Positions 25,994 to 34,178 of a stretch of DNA of 64,000 nucleotides are shown piece by piece; within the stretch, counting starts at the first letter, position 1; every line of letters begins with the position of its first letter. The stretch spans positions 62,001 to 126,000 of the forward strand of contig CAVWBK010000007.1 in the NCBI GenBank assembly GCA_963753245.1. The letters are read 5' to 3'. The stretch is from VRUE01 sp963753245. GTDB taxonomy: Bacteria; Actinomycetota; Thermoleophilia; Solirubrobacterales; 70-9. A program made the position numbers and the translations under genes. A model generated the notes under the pieces. That model was not told where the DNA came from. It saw only the letters and a program-made list of their open reading frames with translations, and did no database searches.

Positions 25994-26219
25994 GATCGAG
26001 TTCGTCGCTGACAGGCTCGCCGCCTCGCGACTGGCGCAGGCCTACGCGATGTTGGCGCCCGAGCGGCGCCGTGTGACAGGCAACGAACGGAGGGACGATG
26101 AGCAGCAGCACGATCTCGCAGGTGCGGTCGGAGAGGGTGGCGGCGATCTACGCGCGGGTGTCCTCCGAGCGCCAGCGCCAAGCGCAGACGATCGGAAGCC
26201 AGACCGCCGGGCTGCGTGA
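25977..26219 (+). CDS. Short overlapping reading frame, copy 2
   Basis: Identical to the copy at 22642. It overlaps both neighbours. Only the first ~40 residues look protein-like. Confidence 0.4.
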   Translation: MARRVEIEFVADRLAASRLAQAYAMLAPERRRVTGNERRDDEQQHDLAGAVGEGGGDLRAGVLRAPAPSADDRKPDRRAA

Positions 26220-27828
26220 GCTCGCCGCCGCGCGCGATCTGATCGTCCTGGAGGACCTGGTGTTCGAGGACGAGGGGTTCTCCGGCGCGAGCTTGCAGCG
26301 CCCGGCGCTGGAGCGATTGCGCGATCGTGCCTGCGAGGGGGCCTTCGAGGTGGTGCTGTGCCACGACCCGGATCGCCTCGCGCGGCGCTACGCCTACCAG
26401 GTCTTGCTGCTGGAGGAGCTGCAGCACGCCGGCGTGGAGGTCGTCTTCGCCAGGGAGCCCGAGCGCGCCGGCACGCCCGAGGGTGAGCTGCTGCGCCAGT
26501 TCCAGGGAATGATCGCCGAGTATGAGCGTGCGCAGATCGCAGAGCGCTGCCGCCGTGGCAAGCTCCATCGCGCCCGTGCTGGCGCGGTGGCGGTGCTCGC
26601 GAGGGCTCCCTATGGCTATCGCTACGTCAAGAAGTCCGAACAACTGGACGCCTTCTATGAGGTCGACGAGCTGGAGGCGCAGGTCGTGCGCGAGGTCTTC
26701 CGCCGCTACGTGCAGGACGGCGAGTCGATCGGCAAGATCGCACGCTCACTGGGCGAGCAGGGCGTGACGACGAGGACCGGCAAGAGGAGTTGGAATCCCG
26801 CCACGATCTGGGGCATGCTGCGCAACCCGGCCTACGCCGGGCGGGCCGCGTTCGGCAAGACACACGTGACGGGTGAACCAGTCCGGATGACACGCAGCGC
26901 GCGCCAGCGCGGGCAACGCTCCGGGCGCAGCGCACGCGAACGCGTAGGACCCGAGCAGTGGGAGCACATCCCGGTGCCCGCGCTGATCACCGAGGAGCAG
27001 TTCGCGCTCGTTCAGGAGCGCCTGCAGCGCAACAAGCGTCTCTCGCCTCGCAATACCCGCCGTCCCTCGCTGCTGCAGGGGATCATCGTCTGCGGGCAGT
27101 GCGGCTACGCCTATTACCGCAGCTCGACGCGCAGCACCAACGGAGTCCTCCGCGAGTACTATCGCTGCTCGGGCTCTGACAGCTCCCGCCGCCCCCAGGG
27201 GCGCGTTTGCCACAACCGCCCCGTTCGCCTGGCGGAGGTGGACGAGCTGGTCTGGAGCCAGGTGCTCGGGCTGCTGGAGGACCCCACGCTGATCGAAACG
27301 GAGATCGAGCGGCGGCTTGCCACACTGCGCGCCGCCCACCCCGCCAGCCAGCGCCGCGAGGGACTGCAGCGCGACCTGGCGCGCGCCCAGAACGCGGTGC
27401 GACGGCTGATCGACGGCTACCAAGAGCGGCTCGTCACGCTTGATGAGCTGCGCGCCCGAGCGCCCGAGCTGCGCAAACGTGAGGCAACGCTTGGAGCCCA
27501 GCTGGACGCGCTCGACGCCGAGCTGCACGACGCCGCAACCTACCTCAAGCTCACCGAGACGCTCGAAGGGTTTCGCGCCCGCCTCACAGCTGGCGCTGCC
27601 AACCTCACCGTCGAGCAACGCCAGCAGATCATCAGGCTTCTTGTCCGCGAGGTCCTCATTGGTGATGACGACGTTACGATCCGCCACTCGATTCCGACCC
27701 CAACTGGCATCCAACCACCAAGTTCTTCACTGCGTTGGAGCAGTCGAGAAGTCCCAGATCCAGGCGCTGGACCGCTCCTCGCCGACCCTGCCGATGCTGC
27801 CCGGCACACCGGCCCGCGCCACCCATGA
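26098..27828 (+). CDS. Large serine recombinase, copy 2
   Basis: A 576-residue recombinase with the same sequence and domains as copy 1: catalytic Ser in Y-A-R-V-S-S, recombinase domain, zinc ribbon, coiled-coil. The frame is intact, and its C-terminus again reads across the right junction into IS630 sequence. Two intact copies in direct repeat could also delete the segment between them. Confidence 0.9.
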   Translation: MSSSTISQVRSERVAAIYARVSSERQRQAQTIGSQTAGLRELAAARDLIVLEDLVFEDEGFSGASLQRPALERLRDRACEGAFEVVLCHDPDRLARRYAYQVLLLEELQHAGVEVVFAREPERAGTPEGELLRQFQGMIAEYERAQIAERCRRGKLHRARAGAVAVLARAPYGYRYVKKSEQLDAFYEVDELEAQVVREVFRRYVQDGESIGKIARSLGEQGVTTRTGKRSWNPATIWGMLRNPAYAGRAAFGKTHVTGEPVRMTRSARQRGQRSGRSARERVGPEQWEHIPVPALITEEQFALVQERLQRNKRLSPRNTRRPSLLQGIIVCGQCGYAYYRSSTRSTNGVLREYYRCSGSDSSRRPQGRVCHNRPVRLAEVDELVWSQVLGLLEDPTLIETEIERRLATLRAAHPASQRREGLQRDLARAQNAVRRLIDGYQERLVTLDELRARAPELRKREATLGAQLDALDAELHDAATYLKLTETLEGFRARLTAGAANLTVEQRQQIIRLLVREVLIGDDDVTIRHSIPTPTGIQPPSSSLRWSSREVPDPGAGPLLADPADAARHTGPRHP

Positions 27829-28327
27829 CTACAAGCGCAACGGCACCTCCAGCCTCTTCGCGGCGCTGGACACCGCCAACGGCAAGGTGATCCGCTCCCT
27901 GCACGACCGCCACCGGGCGATCGAGTTCAAGAAGTTCCTGGTCAAGATCGACAAGAGCGTCCCCGCCGAGCTCGCAGTGCACCTGATCCTCGACAACTAC
28001 GCCACCCACAAGACCCCGGCCATCAAGCGCTGGTTGGCCGCCCATCCTCGCTTTCACCTGCACTTCACCCCGACCGGGGCGAGCTGGATCAACCTGGTCG
28101 AGCGCTGGTTCGCGGAGCTGACCGCGCGCAAGCTGCGGCGCGGCACCCACCGCTCGGTCGCCGAGCTGAACGCCGACATCGAGGACTGGGTCGAGCACTG
28201 GAACGAGGACCCCAAGCCCTACGTCTGGACCAAGAGCGCCGAGGAGATTCTCGACGCGCTCGCCGGGTACTGCAACGCAATTAATAACTCAGGACACTAG
28301 TTGGGGACGAGCTCAGCTCTGACTGGG

Positions 28328-28825
28328 TTACGTGAAGATCACCTGACCCCCGGCAGCGAGGCCATAAAACTCACCGACGGTGATGATCTCCTCGACCTGG
28401 GGGATGAAGTCGTCGTTGCTCAAGCCGAATAGATCCACCGATGCCTTGCACCCATACAGGCGCCCCCCGGAGTCGGCGATCATCTCGACGAACTCGGGGA
28501 TCGGCGGGATGTCGAGTTTCTCCATCTCCTGGGCGAGTTTGTGGGTAACCAGCGCCGAGACTCCCGGCACCCCACCGGCCCAGGTGGCGAGGTGAAGGCC
28601 CGGGTTGCCGACCGTGGCGACCTTGACGTGCTCATGTTTTGCCTTGTTGATCGCGTCGAGGCCGAAAAAGGTGAAGAAGACGTTTGCCTCAATGCCCTCC
28701 ATTCGCGCGCCGTTGGCCATGATCAGGCCCGGGTAGATGCCCTCCAGTGAGCCCTTGGAGATGATGATCGAGACCCTCTGGATCGGCTCCGGTTTCGATG
28801 CTGCGCTCTTACCTTGCTCAGTCAA
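28328..28825 (-). CDS. DsrE-family sulfur-relay-like protein
   Basis: A 165-residue cytoplasmic protein of the DsrE/DsrF-like superfamily, often annotated as peroxiredoxin-family or sulfur-transfer protein. Typical features are S-I-I-I-S-K-G-S-L-E near the N-terminus, N-V-F-F-T-F-F-G-L in the core strand, and G-R-L-Y-G-C-K-A-S-V-D-L-F-G with the single conserved cysteine expected to carry persulfide. The start is TTG 28825, with GGGAGG five bases upstream. It is the last gene of a three-gene operon with the TusE-like protein and sulfide:quinone oxidoreductase, which supports a role in handling sulfane sulfur. Confidence 0.8.
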   Translation of the reverse strand: MTEQGKSAASKPEPIQRVSIIISKGSLEGIYPGLIMANGARMEGIEANVFFTFFGLDAINKAKHEHVKVATVGNPGLHLATWAGGVPGVSALVTHKLAQEMEKLDIPPIPEFVEMIADSGGRLYGCKASVDLFGLSNDDFIPQVEEIITVGEFYGLAAGGQVIFT

Positions 28826-28839
28826 GGGATCCTCCCTTC

Positions 28840-29157
28840 CTATATGCATCCACGCGGCTTGGGGATGCCAGCGATCCTGGCAGCAAGTTTCGCCGGTCCT
28901 TTGGGGAACAGCTCGTAGAGCTCCTTGATCGGCACTCCGGAAGCTTTTCCGAGGGTCCTGATCGAGGGGGCAGAGCCGCTTTCGAGGTAGGTGTCGCGCA
29001 TGTAGCGGATCACCAACCAGTGGCGGTCGGTCAGCTGCCCGATCCCGGCCTCGGCGGCGATCTCCTCGGCGATCAGATCGTTCCACTGTGCGGGCTGTTT
29101 CAGAAAGCCCTCGGGGTCGACCTCCACCGGGGTGCCCGCATAGGTGAGTGTGCTCAT
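28840..29157 (-). CDS. TusE/DsrC/DsvC-family sulfur-relay protein
   Basis: A 105-residue protein with the full DsrC-family fold. Key stretches are D-P-E-G-F-L (N-terminal), W-N-D-L-I-A-E-E-I-A, T-D-R-H-W-L-V-I-R-Y-M-R-D, and the C-terminal arm P-K-P-R-G-C-I with the penultimate cysteine that accepts sulfur. Only this one cysteine is present, as in TusE-type proteins; dissimilatory DsrC has two. It overlaps the upstream SQR stop by 4 bp and lies 14 bp before the DsrE-like gene. It probably moves persulfide sulfur produced by SQR. Confidence 0.85.
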   Translation of the reverse strand: MSTLTYAGTPVEVDPEGFLKQPAQWNDLIAEEIAAEAGIGQLTDRHWLVIRYMRDTYLESGSAPSIRTLGKASGVPIKELYELFPKGPAKLAARIAGIPKPRGCI

Positions 29158-30416
29158 CGACTGCCTCCTTGTCCGCTCGCGACCTCCTGCTTGCCCGCCC
29201 TCGACATCTTGGCGCCGATGCCGGGGATGGCGCGGCCGGGCAACAGCATGTGCCAGTACAGGGGTTGGAAGGCGAGCTTGCCCAGATGGTTGAGGCGCGA
29301 CTCACTCAGCAGCGGCATTGGGCCGAGGTGGGGCTCAGGATAGCGACCGGGGAGGGGCTCGGTCTCGTAGTTGAAGTCGATCAGCAGCGCCTTATGGAAG
29401 CCGCTCTCAATGAAGCAGTTCACGTGGCCGTCGTAGCTGCCCTGGAGCTCCTCGCCGTTGAGGAAGAGCTCGACGTTCGCGGTCAGCGTCTCGCCCTCGA
29501 AGTGCGTTGCCGAGCCCGCCTTTGAGGTCGGCAAGCTCGCCGCGTCGCCGATCGCGAACACGTTGGGCGCCGCCTTGCTCTGCAGCGTATGAATGTCGGC
29601 GGGGATGAATCCGAGCTCGTCCCCAAGGCCCGGGGAGCGAGCGATGAAGGGCGCGCCGCCGTGAAGCGGAACGCTGACAAGGAGATCGAAGGGGACCTCG
29701 CGCTCGTCCCAACTGATCAGCCGGCCGTTCTCCCCCTCGACCCGGCCGGTCGCGAACTCGGTCTCCAGGGCGATCCCCTTCTCCTCGAGCATCCCACCGA
29801 GGTGCTCGGCCGCCACGGGCTTGGTGAAGGCCGCGTCGAGCGGGGTCGCGTAGGTGATCTCAACCTCGGAGCGCACACCGCGCTCCCGCAGGAACCAGTC
29901 GGCGAGGAAGCAGAACTCGAGGGGAGCAACGGGGCATTTGATCGGCATGTCGATGAGGTTCACCACCAACCGCCCGCGATCAAAGGAGCGCAGAGCCTGG
30001 CGCAGCGCCAGCGCGTCCTCGACCGTGTAGAAAGAGAACACGCTCTCGCCCCAGCCGGCGCCCTTCAGCCCCTCGGTCTCCTCATAGAGCAGCGAGGCTC
30101 CGCTGGCGATCACCAGAACGTCGTAGTGTAGGACCGCACCGTCACTCAGATGGACTGCGTTGGCATCGGTCTCGACCCGGTCAACCTCGGCCTGACGGAA
30201 CTCGATTCCGTCGTGCAGCTGCTCGCGGCGCGAGCGGACGATGCCCTCCGCCTCCTCGAGCCCGAAGGGAACGAACAACAGGCCGGGCTGGTAGACGTGG
30301 CGGTCGTCGCGGTCGACGACGACGATCTCGGCCTCGTCTCCGTAGAGCCTGGATAGGCGATTCGCGGTCAGCGTCCCGCCAGTGCCCGCTCCGACGATGA
30401 CGATGCGGTGTCTCAT
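29154..30416 (-). CDS. Sulfide:quinone oxidoreductase (SQR/FCC-type flavoprotein)
   Basis: A 420-residue flavoprotein of the NADH dehydrogenase II/SQR superfamily. The FAD motif G-A-G-T-G-G is at residues 9-14, the second dinucleotide region is V-L-V-I-A-S-G-A-S, and F-A-I-G-D-A-A-S-L-P-T-S closes the FAD site. Conserved cysteines C161 (I-K-C-P-V-A-P) and C347-region (H-V-N-C-F-I-E-S) are candidates for the redox disulfide that oxidises sulfide; C169 is also present. It passes electrons to membrane quinone. ATG 30416 is chosen over an in-frame upstream start because it begins directly at M-R-H-R-I-V-I-V-G. It is first in the operon with TusE- and DsrE-like genes. Confidence 0.85.
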   Translation of the reverse strand: MRHRIVIVGAGTGGTLTANRLSRLYGDEAEIVVVDRDDRHVYQPGLLFVPFGLEEAEGIVRSRREQLHDGIEFRQAEVDRVETDANAVHLSDGAVLHYDVLVIASGASLLYEETEGLKGAGWGESVFSFYTVEDALALRQALRSFDRGRLVVNLIDMPIKCPVAPLEFCFLADWFLRERGVRSEVEITYATPLDAAFTKPVAAEHLGGMLEEKGIALETEFATGRVEGENGRLISWDEREVPFDLLVSVPLHGGAPFIARSPGLGDELGFIPADIHTLQSKAAPNVFAIGDAASLPTSKAGSATHFEGETLTANVELFLNGEELQGSYDGHVNCFIESGFHKALLIDFNYETEPLPGRYPEPHLGPMPLLSESRLNHLGKLAFQPLYWHMLLPGRAIPGIGAKMSRAGKQEVASGQGGSR

Positions 30417-30509
30417 AACAGCGATTCTGTGTCGCAGCGACGATCCATGCATCCGCGGAAGGCCGCAGCGCACGCGGGGCGCACTACCGACTGAGCGCCC
30501 CCCTTTGAC

Positions 30510-32618
30510 TCAGGCGTGCCCGAACCTCACCTCGGGAAGCATGCGGTGCGCCCAGCGCGGCAGGTACCAGGCCCATTTCCCGAGAAGGCGCAAAAGGACG
30601 GGGACCAACAGCAAGCGGATCAGCATCGCATCCAGTAACACCGCGACACCGAGGATTACCCCCATCTCCTTCGGCGGCAGGGGACCGGAGAGGGCGAAGG
30701 TGAAGAAGACGGCGACCATGACGGCGGCAGCGGCGAATATCACCCGCCCAGAATGGGCGAGGCCGTTGACCATCGCGTCCTTCGCGTCATGACCTCGGTC
30801 CCAATGCTCCTTTGCCGAGGAGAGCAGGAACACGGTGTAGTCCATCGAGATCGCAAAGATCATCGCGAAGAAGAAGACCGGCCCCCAGGCGTCGAGAAAG
30901 CCCTGCGGTTGGAACCCGAGCAGCGAGTGCAGGGCGCCGTCCTGGAAGATCCATTTAGCGACGCCGAAGGCGGCCGCCGTAGCGAGCAGGTTGGTGATCA
31001 CCGCGGCCGCGGCAATCAACGGCGCCTGCAGCGCGATCAGCAAGAGCAGGAAGCCGAGACCGAGCACGACGCCGATCACCAGCGGTGTCCTCGCCGACAG
31101 CGCCTGTTCGAGATCGTGGTTTTCGGCCGCGGCGCCGCCGAGGAGCGTGCCTGCAGGCAACTCCGCGCGCAAACGTTCTATCGTCTGGCCGACAGCTGGA
31201 TTGGAGGGATCACGTCGCGGTATCGCTTCGATCAGCACCCGTTTACCGAGGTCGCCTCGAGGCGGCAGGACCTGCGCTATGCCCGGGTCGCTCTTCGCGA
31301 CCGCGGCAACTTGGGCGGCGTTTCTAGATGAAGCGACCAGCTGAAGGGGCCCAGTCGCTCCGGGCCCAAACGCAGCTTGAAGCTGGCTATAACCGACCCG
31401 CGAGGAATCCGAGGGCGGCACGACCTTGATCGATGGCATCGAGGTCCGCAGCTCAGTGACCGGAAAGGCGAGGAGTAGGAGGAGCCCGAGAGCGGGAATT
31501 CCATAGGCCAGCGGCCGGCGCCAGAGTCGTCGCCCCCAGGCGGCGAAGCGCGCTGATCGATGCTCACCGGAGTGCACCCAGGGCAGAGATAACTTGTCGA
31601 CCTTCGCCCCAAGCTTGGCGAGGACCGCCGGCAGCAGGGTGAGGGTAGCGGCCAGGACGAAGATCACGGCGAGCATGATGCCGAGGCTCATCGAGCGAAA
31701 GGCAGGGCTGGGGACCAGCATTACCGCGGTCAGCGAGATCAGCACCGTCAGGCCGGAGAAGAGCACCGCCTTGCCGGCGGTGTCCATGGTTTGCGCGGTT
31801 GCCTCGACCGGGTCCAGGTCCGACCCGAAGAACGCGCCGCGGAACCGATAGACGATGAACATCGCGTAGTCGATGCCGAGCGCGAGAGCGAACATCAGGG
31901 CAAAGTTCATCGCCCAGATCGAGATCGGCATCAGCTGTGTGCCGAGATAGAGAGTCCCGGCTGCGGCCAGCAGGCCGATCATCGTTAGCATCAGCGGCAG
32001 CCCGGCGGCGACCAGCGAGCCGAAGGCCAGCAGCATGATCGCCAAAGTCACGGGCCAGGAGATCACCTCGGAGCGCAACATCGCGCTGCGGTTTGCTTCG
32101 TTGAAATCCGACCACATGCCGGGCGCCCCGGTTAGCTGGACCTCGACCCCGTGGACACCGGCAGCGCCCAGCGGCCCCTTGAGGGAATCAGCGGCGCGAA
32201 CCATCGCGTTCGCGTCTCGGGCGGCGCCCGCCTGGACGAGGGCTGTGTGACCGTCGGGCGAGACCGTAACTCCCGGGCGAGGCGCGATGACCGTGCTCAC
32301 CGCTGGGTCGGCGGCAAGCAGATGCTTGACTCGGACCACGGTCGAGCGGAAGGCCGGGTCGGCGAAGGTTGCCGAGGGCGAATGCACCACCGTGACCAGC
32401 GAGTAGCTTGAGAGGCCGCGGAAGTTCCTGGCGATCAACTCTCTCGCTTGCACCGACTGCGAGCCGCTGGCTTCCCAACCGGCGCCGGAGAGAGCCTGCT
32501 CGACCCGAGGGGCGAACAACCCAAGCGCCAGGGCGACAATCGCCCAGCCGCCGAGCACCGCTCGGAAGTGGGTAGCCGTGTAGCGGCCGAGCTTGCCGAC
32601 CGGGCCGACCTCCCTCAT
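30510..32618 (-). CDS. MMPL/RND-family exporter
   Basis: A 702-residue membrane transporter of the MMPL type: helix 1 (G-G-W-A-I-V-A-L-A-L-G-L-F), a large periplasmic/extracytoplasmic loop, a helix bundle including G-I-D-Y-A-M-F-I-V-Y-R-F, a second loop, and a second bundle with S-M-D-Y-T-V-F-L-L-S-S. The two D-Y motifs carry the proton-relay Asp/Tyr pairs typical of MMPL proteins. It probably exports a lipid or hydrophobic compound. ATG 32618 overlaps the ArsR stop by 4 bp, so the exporter is in the ArsR operon. The two-bundle repeat and the length are normal for the family. Confidence 0.85.
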   Translation of the reverse strand: MREVGPVGKLGRYTATHFRAVLGGWAIVALALGLFAPRVEQALSGAGWEASGSQSVQARELIARNFRGLSSYSLVTVVHSPSATFADPAFRSTVVRVKHLLAADPAVSTVIAPRPGVTVSPDGHTALVQAGAARDANAMVRAADSLKGPLGAAGVHGVEVQLTGAPGMWSDFNEANRSAMLRSEVISWPVTLAIMLLAFGSLVAAGLPLMLTMIGLLAAAGTLYLGTQLMPISIWAMNFALMFALALGIDYAMFIVYRFRGAFFGSDLDPVEATAQTMDTAGKAVLFSGLTVLISLTAVMLVPSPAFRSMSLGIMLAVIFVLAATLTLLPAVLAKLGAKVDKLSLPWVHSGEHRSARFAAWGRRLWRRPLAYGIPALGLLLLLAFPVTELRTSMPSIKVVPPSDSSRVGYSQLQAAFGPGATGPLQLVASSRNAAQVAAVAKSDPGIAQVLPPRGDLGKRVLIEAIPRRDPSNPAVGQTIERLRAELPAGTLLGGAAAENHDLEQALSARTPLVIGVVLGLGFLLLLIALQAPLIAAAAVITNLLATAAAFGVAKWIFQDGALHSLLGFQPQGFLDAWGPVFFFAMIFAISMDYTVFLLSSAKEHWDRGHDAKDAMVNGLAHSGRVIFAAAAVMVAVFFTFALSGPLPPKEMGVILGVAVLLDAMLIRLLLVPVLLRLLGKWAWYLPRWAHRMLPEVRFGHA

Positions 32619-32968
32619 CCGTCGACACCCTTCAGCAAGGAGTCGAGCTCCTCGAGCTCGCGGCGCAACCCACCGCAAACCTCCTCGCAGAGCGAGAGGA
32701 CTGCCGGGTCGGCTATCGAGTAAACCGCAAAGTTGGCCTGCCTGCGCCGACCGACAATCCCCGCCCGCAACAGCACTCCCAGGTGCTTGGACACGTTCTG
32801 CTGGGAAGCGCCCGTCGCCTCCTGGAGCTCAGTCACAGTGGCCTCCCCCTCGCGCAAACTCTCGAGCAGGGCGATCCGCATTGGCTCACCCAAGACCCGG
32901 AAGCGCTCGGCGATCCGCTCGATCAGCGGAGCTGGAAGTGGATGAGGGAGGGCACCTGTGCGGGACAT
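32615..32968 (-). CDS. ArsR-family regulator with a C-terminal cysteine pair
   Basis: A 117-residue winged-helix repressor. The DNA-binding part is V-T-E-L-Q-E-A-T-G-A-S-Q-Q-N-V-S-K-H-L, with the wing at G-R-R-R-Q-A-N-F-A-V-Y. Two cysteines, C94 and C98 (L-S-L-C-E-E-V-C-G-G), sit in the last helix. No arsenic-type C-V-C motif exists in the recognition helix. In several ArsR-family proteins such cysteines sense persulfides, oxidants or metals; the sulfur genes nearby make a thiol signal plausible. ATG 32968 faces the divergent OsmC gene across a 48-bp gap with an inverted repeat. Confidence 0.8.
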   Translation of the reverse strand: MSRTGALPHPLPAPLIERIAERFRVLGEPMRIALLESLREGEATVTELQEATGASQQNVSKHLGVLLRAGIVGRRRQANFAVYSIADPAVLSLCEEVCGGLRRELEELDSLLKGVDG

Positions 32969-32984
32969 AGGGCAGAAATGTAAC

Positions 32985-33016
32985 ACAACTACATCGCTGT
33001 GTGGTAGTTTAGTTGT
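32985..33016. promoter_or_regulatory. Inverted-repeat operator between ArsR and OsmC genes
   Basis: ACAACTA (32985-32991) is mirrored by TAGTTGT (33010-33016), and the overlapping AACTAC (32988-32993) by GTAGTT (33004-33009). The repeat ends at the base before the OsmC start codon. The AT-rich palindrome in a 48-bp divergent gap is the natural binding site for the ArsR protein, controlling both directions. Confidence 0.65.
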
Positions 33017-33427
33017 ATGAAATTCACCGCGAGCTCCCGGCGCCTCGTCGATGGCCTCTCCAACGAGGTCGATGTGAACGGGCGCCACACGATTACGACT
33101 GACGAGCCGGTTTCGCTTGGGGGCACGGACCGGGGCCCGGCTCCACATGAGTTATTGCCGGCCGCCCTCGCCTCCTGCATCGCCACGACGGTCGTTACGT
33201 ATGCGCGGAACCGAGGCTGGGACGCAGAGGCGCTCGTAGTCGACGTCGGCTACGACACGGATTCTCGTCCTCGCCGCTTTCAGGTTGCCGTGCAGCTGCC
33301 GGACGACCTCTCCCCCGAGCAGGTTCGCCGGCTCGAGCGGGTGGCTGCAAGCTGTCCTGTGCGAAAGGCATTGGAGGGTGGATTTAGCTTCGAAGAGCGG
33401 GTGCTCGCCGCACCACGTGCCGCCTAG
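33017..33427 (+). CDS. OsmC-family peroxide/thiol-dependent reductase
   Basis: A 136-residue OsmC/Ohr-superfamily protein. The two redox-active cysteines are C54 in A-L-A-S-C-I-A-T-T-V and C113 in A-A-S-C-P-V-R-K-A-L, at the spacing of the family. G-P-A-P-H-E-L-L-P-A-A is the usual conserved turn before the first cysteine. The protein reduces organic peroxides or persulfides using a thiol donor. ATG 33017 directly follows the operator with no ribosome-binding site, suggesting a leaderless mRNA. It is divergent from ArsR and likely induced by the same signal as the MMPL exporter. Confidence 0.85.
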   Translation: MKFTASSRRLVDGLSNEVDVNGRHTITTDEPVSLGGTDRGPAPHELLPAALASCIATTVVTYARNRGWDAEALVVDVGYDTDSRPRRFQVAVQLPDDLSPEQVRRLERVAASCPVRKALEGGFSFEERVLAAPRAA

Positions 33428-34178
33428 CCGACCCCGGTGAGCGTCACTGTGTTCCGCGCCGTCGCTGCCTCCTCCTCGGTAGTTACCTAACTGGAAGCGA
33501 TGCTCGTGTAGTGGCGAGTTTGGTCGGCGGCGTCGGATGATCCGAAGCCTCCAGCAGATCCGGCGCCAACCGCTCAGCATGCGGCCCAACAGTCTCTTGC
33601 AAAGGGGCTGAGTTGCACCCCAACCATTTCAATAAGCCTCAGATGATGAACAGCTCCTAGTCACCGTGGTAGGCGATCTTCTTGTTACCGGAAACACAGC
33701 GCACCCGCATGCCGATAACGGTTCGGCAGCTGAAGCCTGGAAATTCTCCCGTGGCAAGATCGATACGAACATCGGGGATGGCTTCGGCACACGAGTTTCC
33801 ATGCACCAAATACCGTAAGCGCTGTTGCGGCGTGCGCCGATATCGGGCTGATTTGAGCACTTTTCGGACCCTATGGGTGAGGAGGAAGTTGGTGCTTCAA
33901 GGTTGCCCTGAAACTCAATCAGTGCACCGGCCGAGTCGGTGCATTTTGCGACCACCGATCCTTCGTCGGGACACGTAAGTCCGTGAATGGCTCGACAACC
34001 GCCAGGGGTGCAGGCCGCAATCTGGAGCGCAATACCTTCGGCCACTCCAGATCAGACCCTTCGAGCTGGCATGCCAGGTCCTTTTGGCGACAAACCGGAC
34101 CTACGGAGACCCGAGCCGGGTGAGGGTGAGGCGACGAAACCTCCACGAGTCGAGGAACCGGGTCGAGCCGAGCGATAT
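33428..34178. other. Region with at most a decayed small secreted-protein gene
   Basis: Apart from the 33657-33860 frame and a possible upstream piece (33861-34045, minus strand: C-P-D-E-G-S-V-V-A-K-C-T-D), which may be two halves of one frameshifted gene, I see nothing else. The plus-strand frames here look like shadows. Confidence 0.35.
33657..33860 (-). pseudogene. C-terminal fragment of a small Cys-rich hypothetical protein
   Basis: The frame reads N-S-C-A-E-A-I-P-D-V, then G-F-S-C-R-T-V-I-G-M-R-V-R-C and ends K-K-I-A-Y-H-G-D. The pattern C-x-n-G-F-x-C-x-n-V-x-C resembles the end of small secreted proteins common in Thermoleophilia. A partner N-terminus may lie in another frame just upstream, with a frameshift near 33860. 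No clear signal peptide can be joined. Low certainty. Confidence 0.35.

Larger units (their letters stand above)
25549..27745. mobile_element. Serine-recombinase element, copy 2
   Basis: Same structure and junctions as copy 1: the shared GAG lies at 25549-25551 on the left and 27746-27748 on the right, with the inward-facing TGCTCCAACGCA arms beside it. It carries the same three genes. Confidence 0.8.
24966..28297. mobile_element. Nested composite, unit 2: tandem copy of unit 1
   Basis: A 3332-bp unit directly after unit 1, sharing the TA at 24964-24965 and ending at TA 28298-28299. It matches unit 1 except for a few substitutions (in the split transposase's first half and just before the small regulator gene) and two single-base length differences: a missing C near 25131 and the absence of the extra base that breaks unit 1's second half. 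Both units have the inner element at the same base, so the duplication is later than the inner insertion, or it is an assembly artefact. Confidence 0.8.
25013..28300 (+). pseudogene. IS630-family transposase, unit 2: split by the serine element and frameshifted
   Basis: Same gene as in unit 1. Here the N-terminal half is frameshifted by a missing C near 25131 (GTTTGG versus GTCTTGG), so the frame beginning at ATG 25013 ends early and the rest is read in another frame up to V-D-E at the inner junction (25549-25551). The C-terminal half from 27746 is open to the stop TAG at 28298-28300. Each copy therefore has one intact half. The stop codon consists of the target TA plus the flanking G. Confidence 0.85.
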
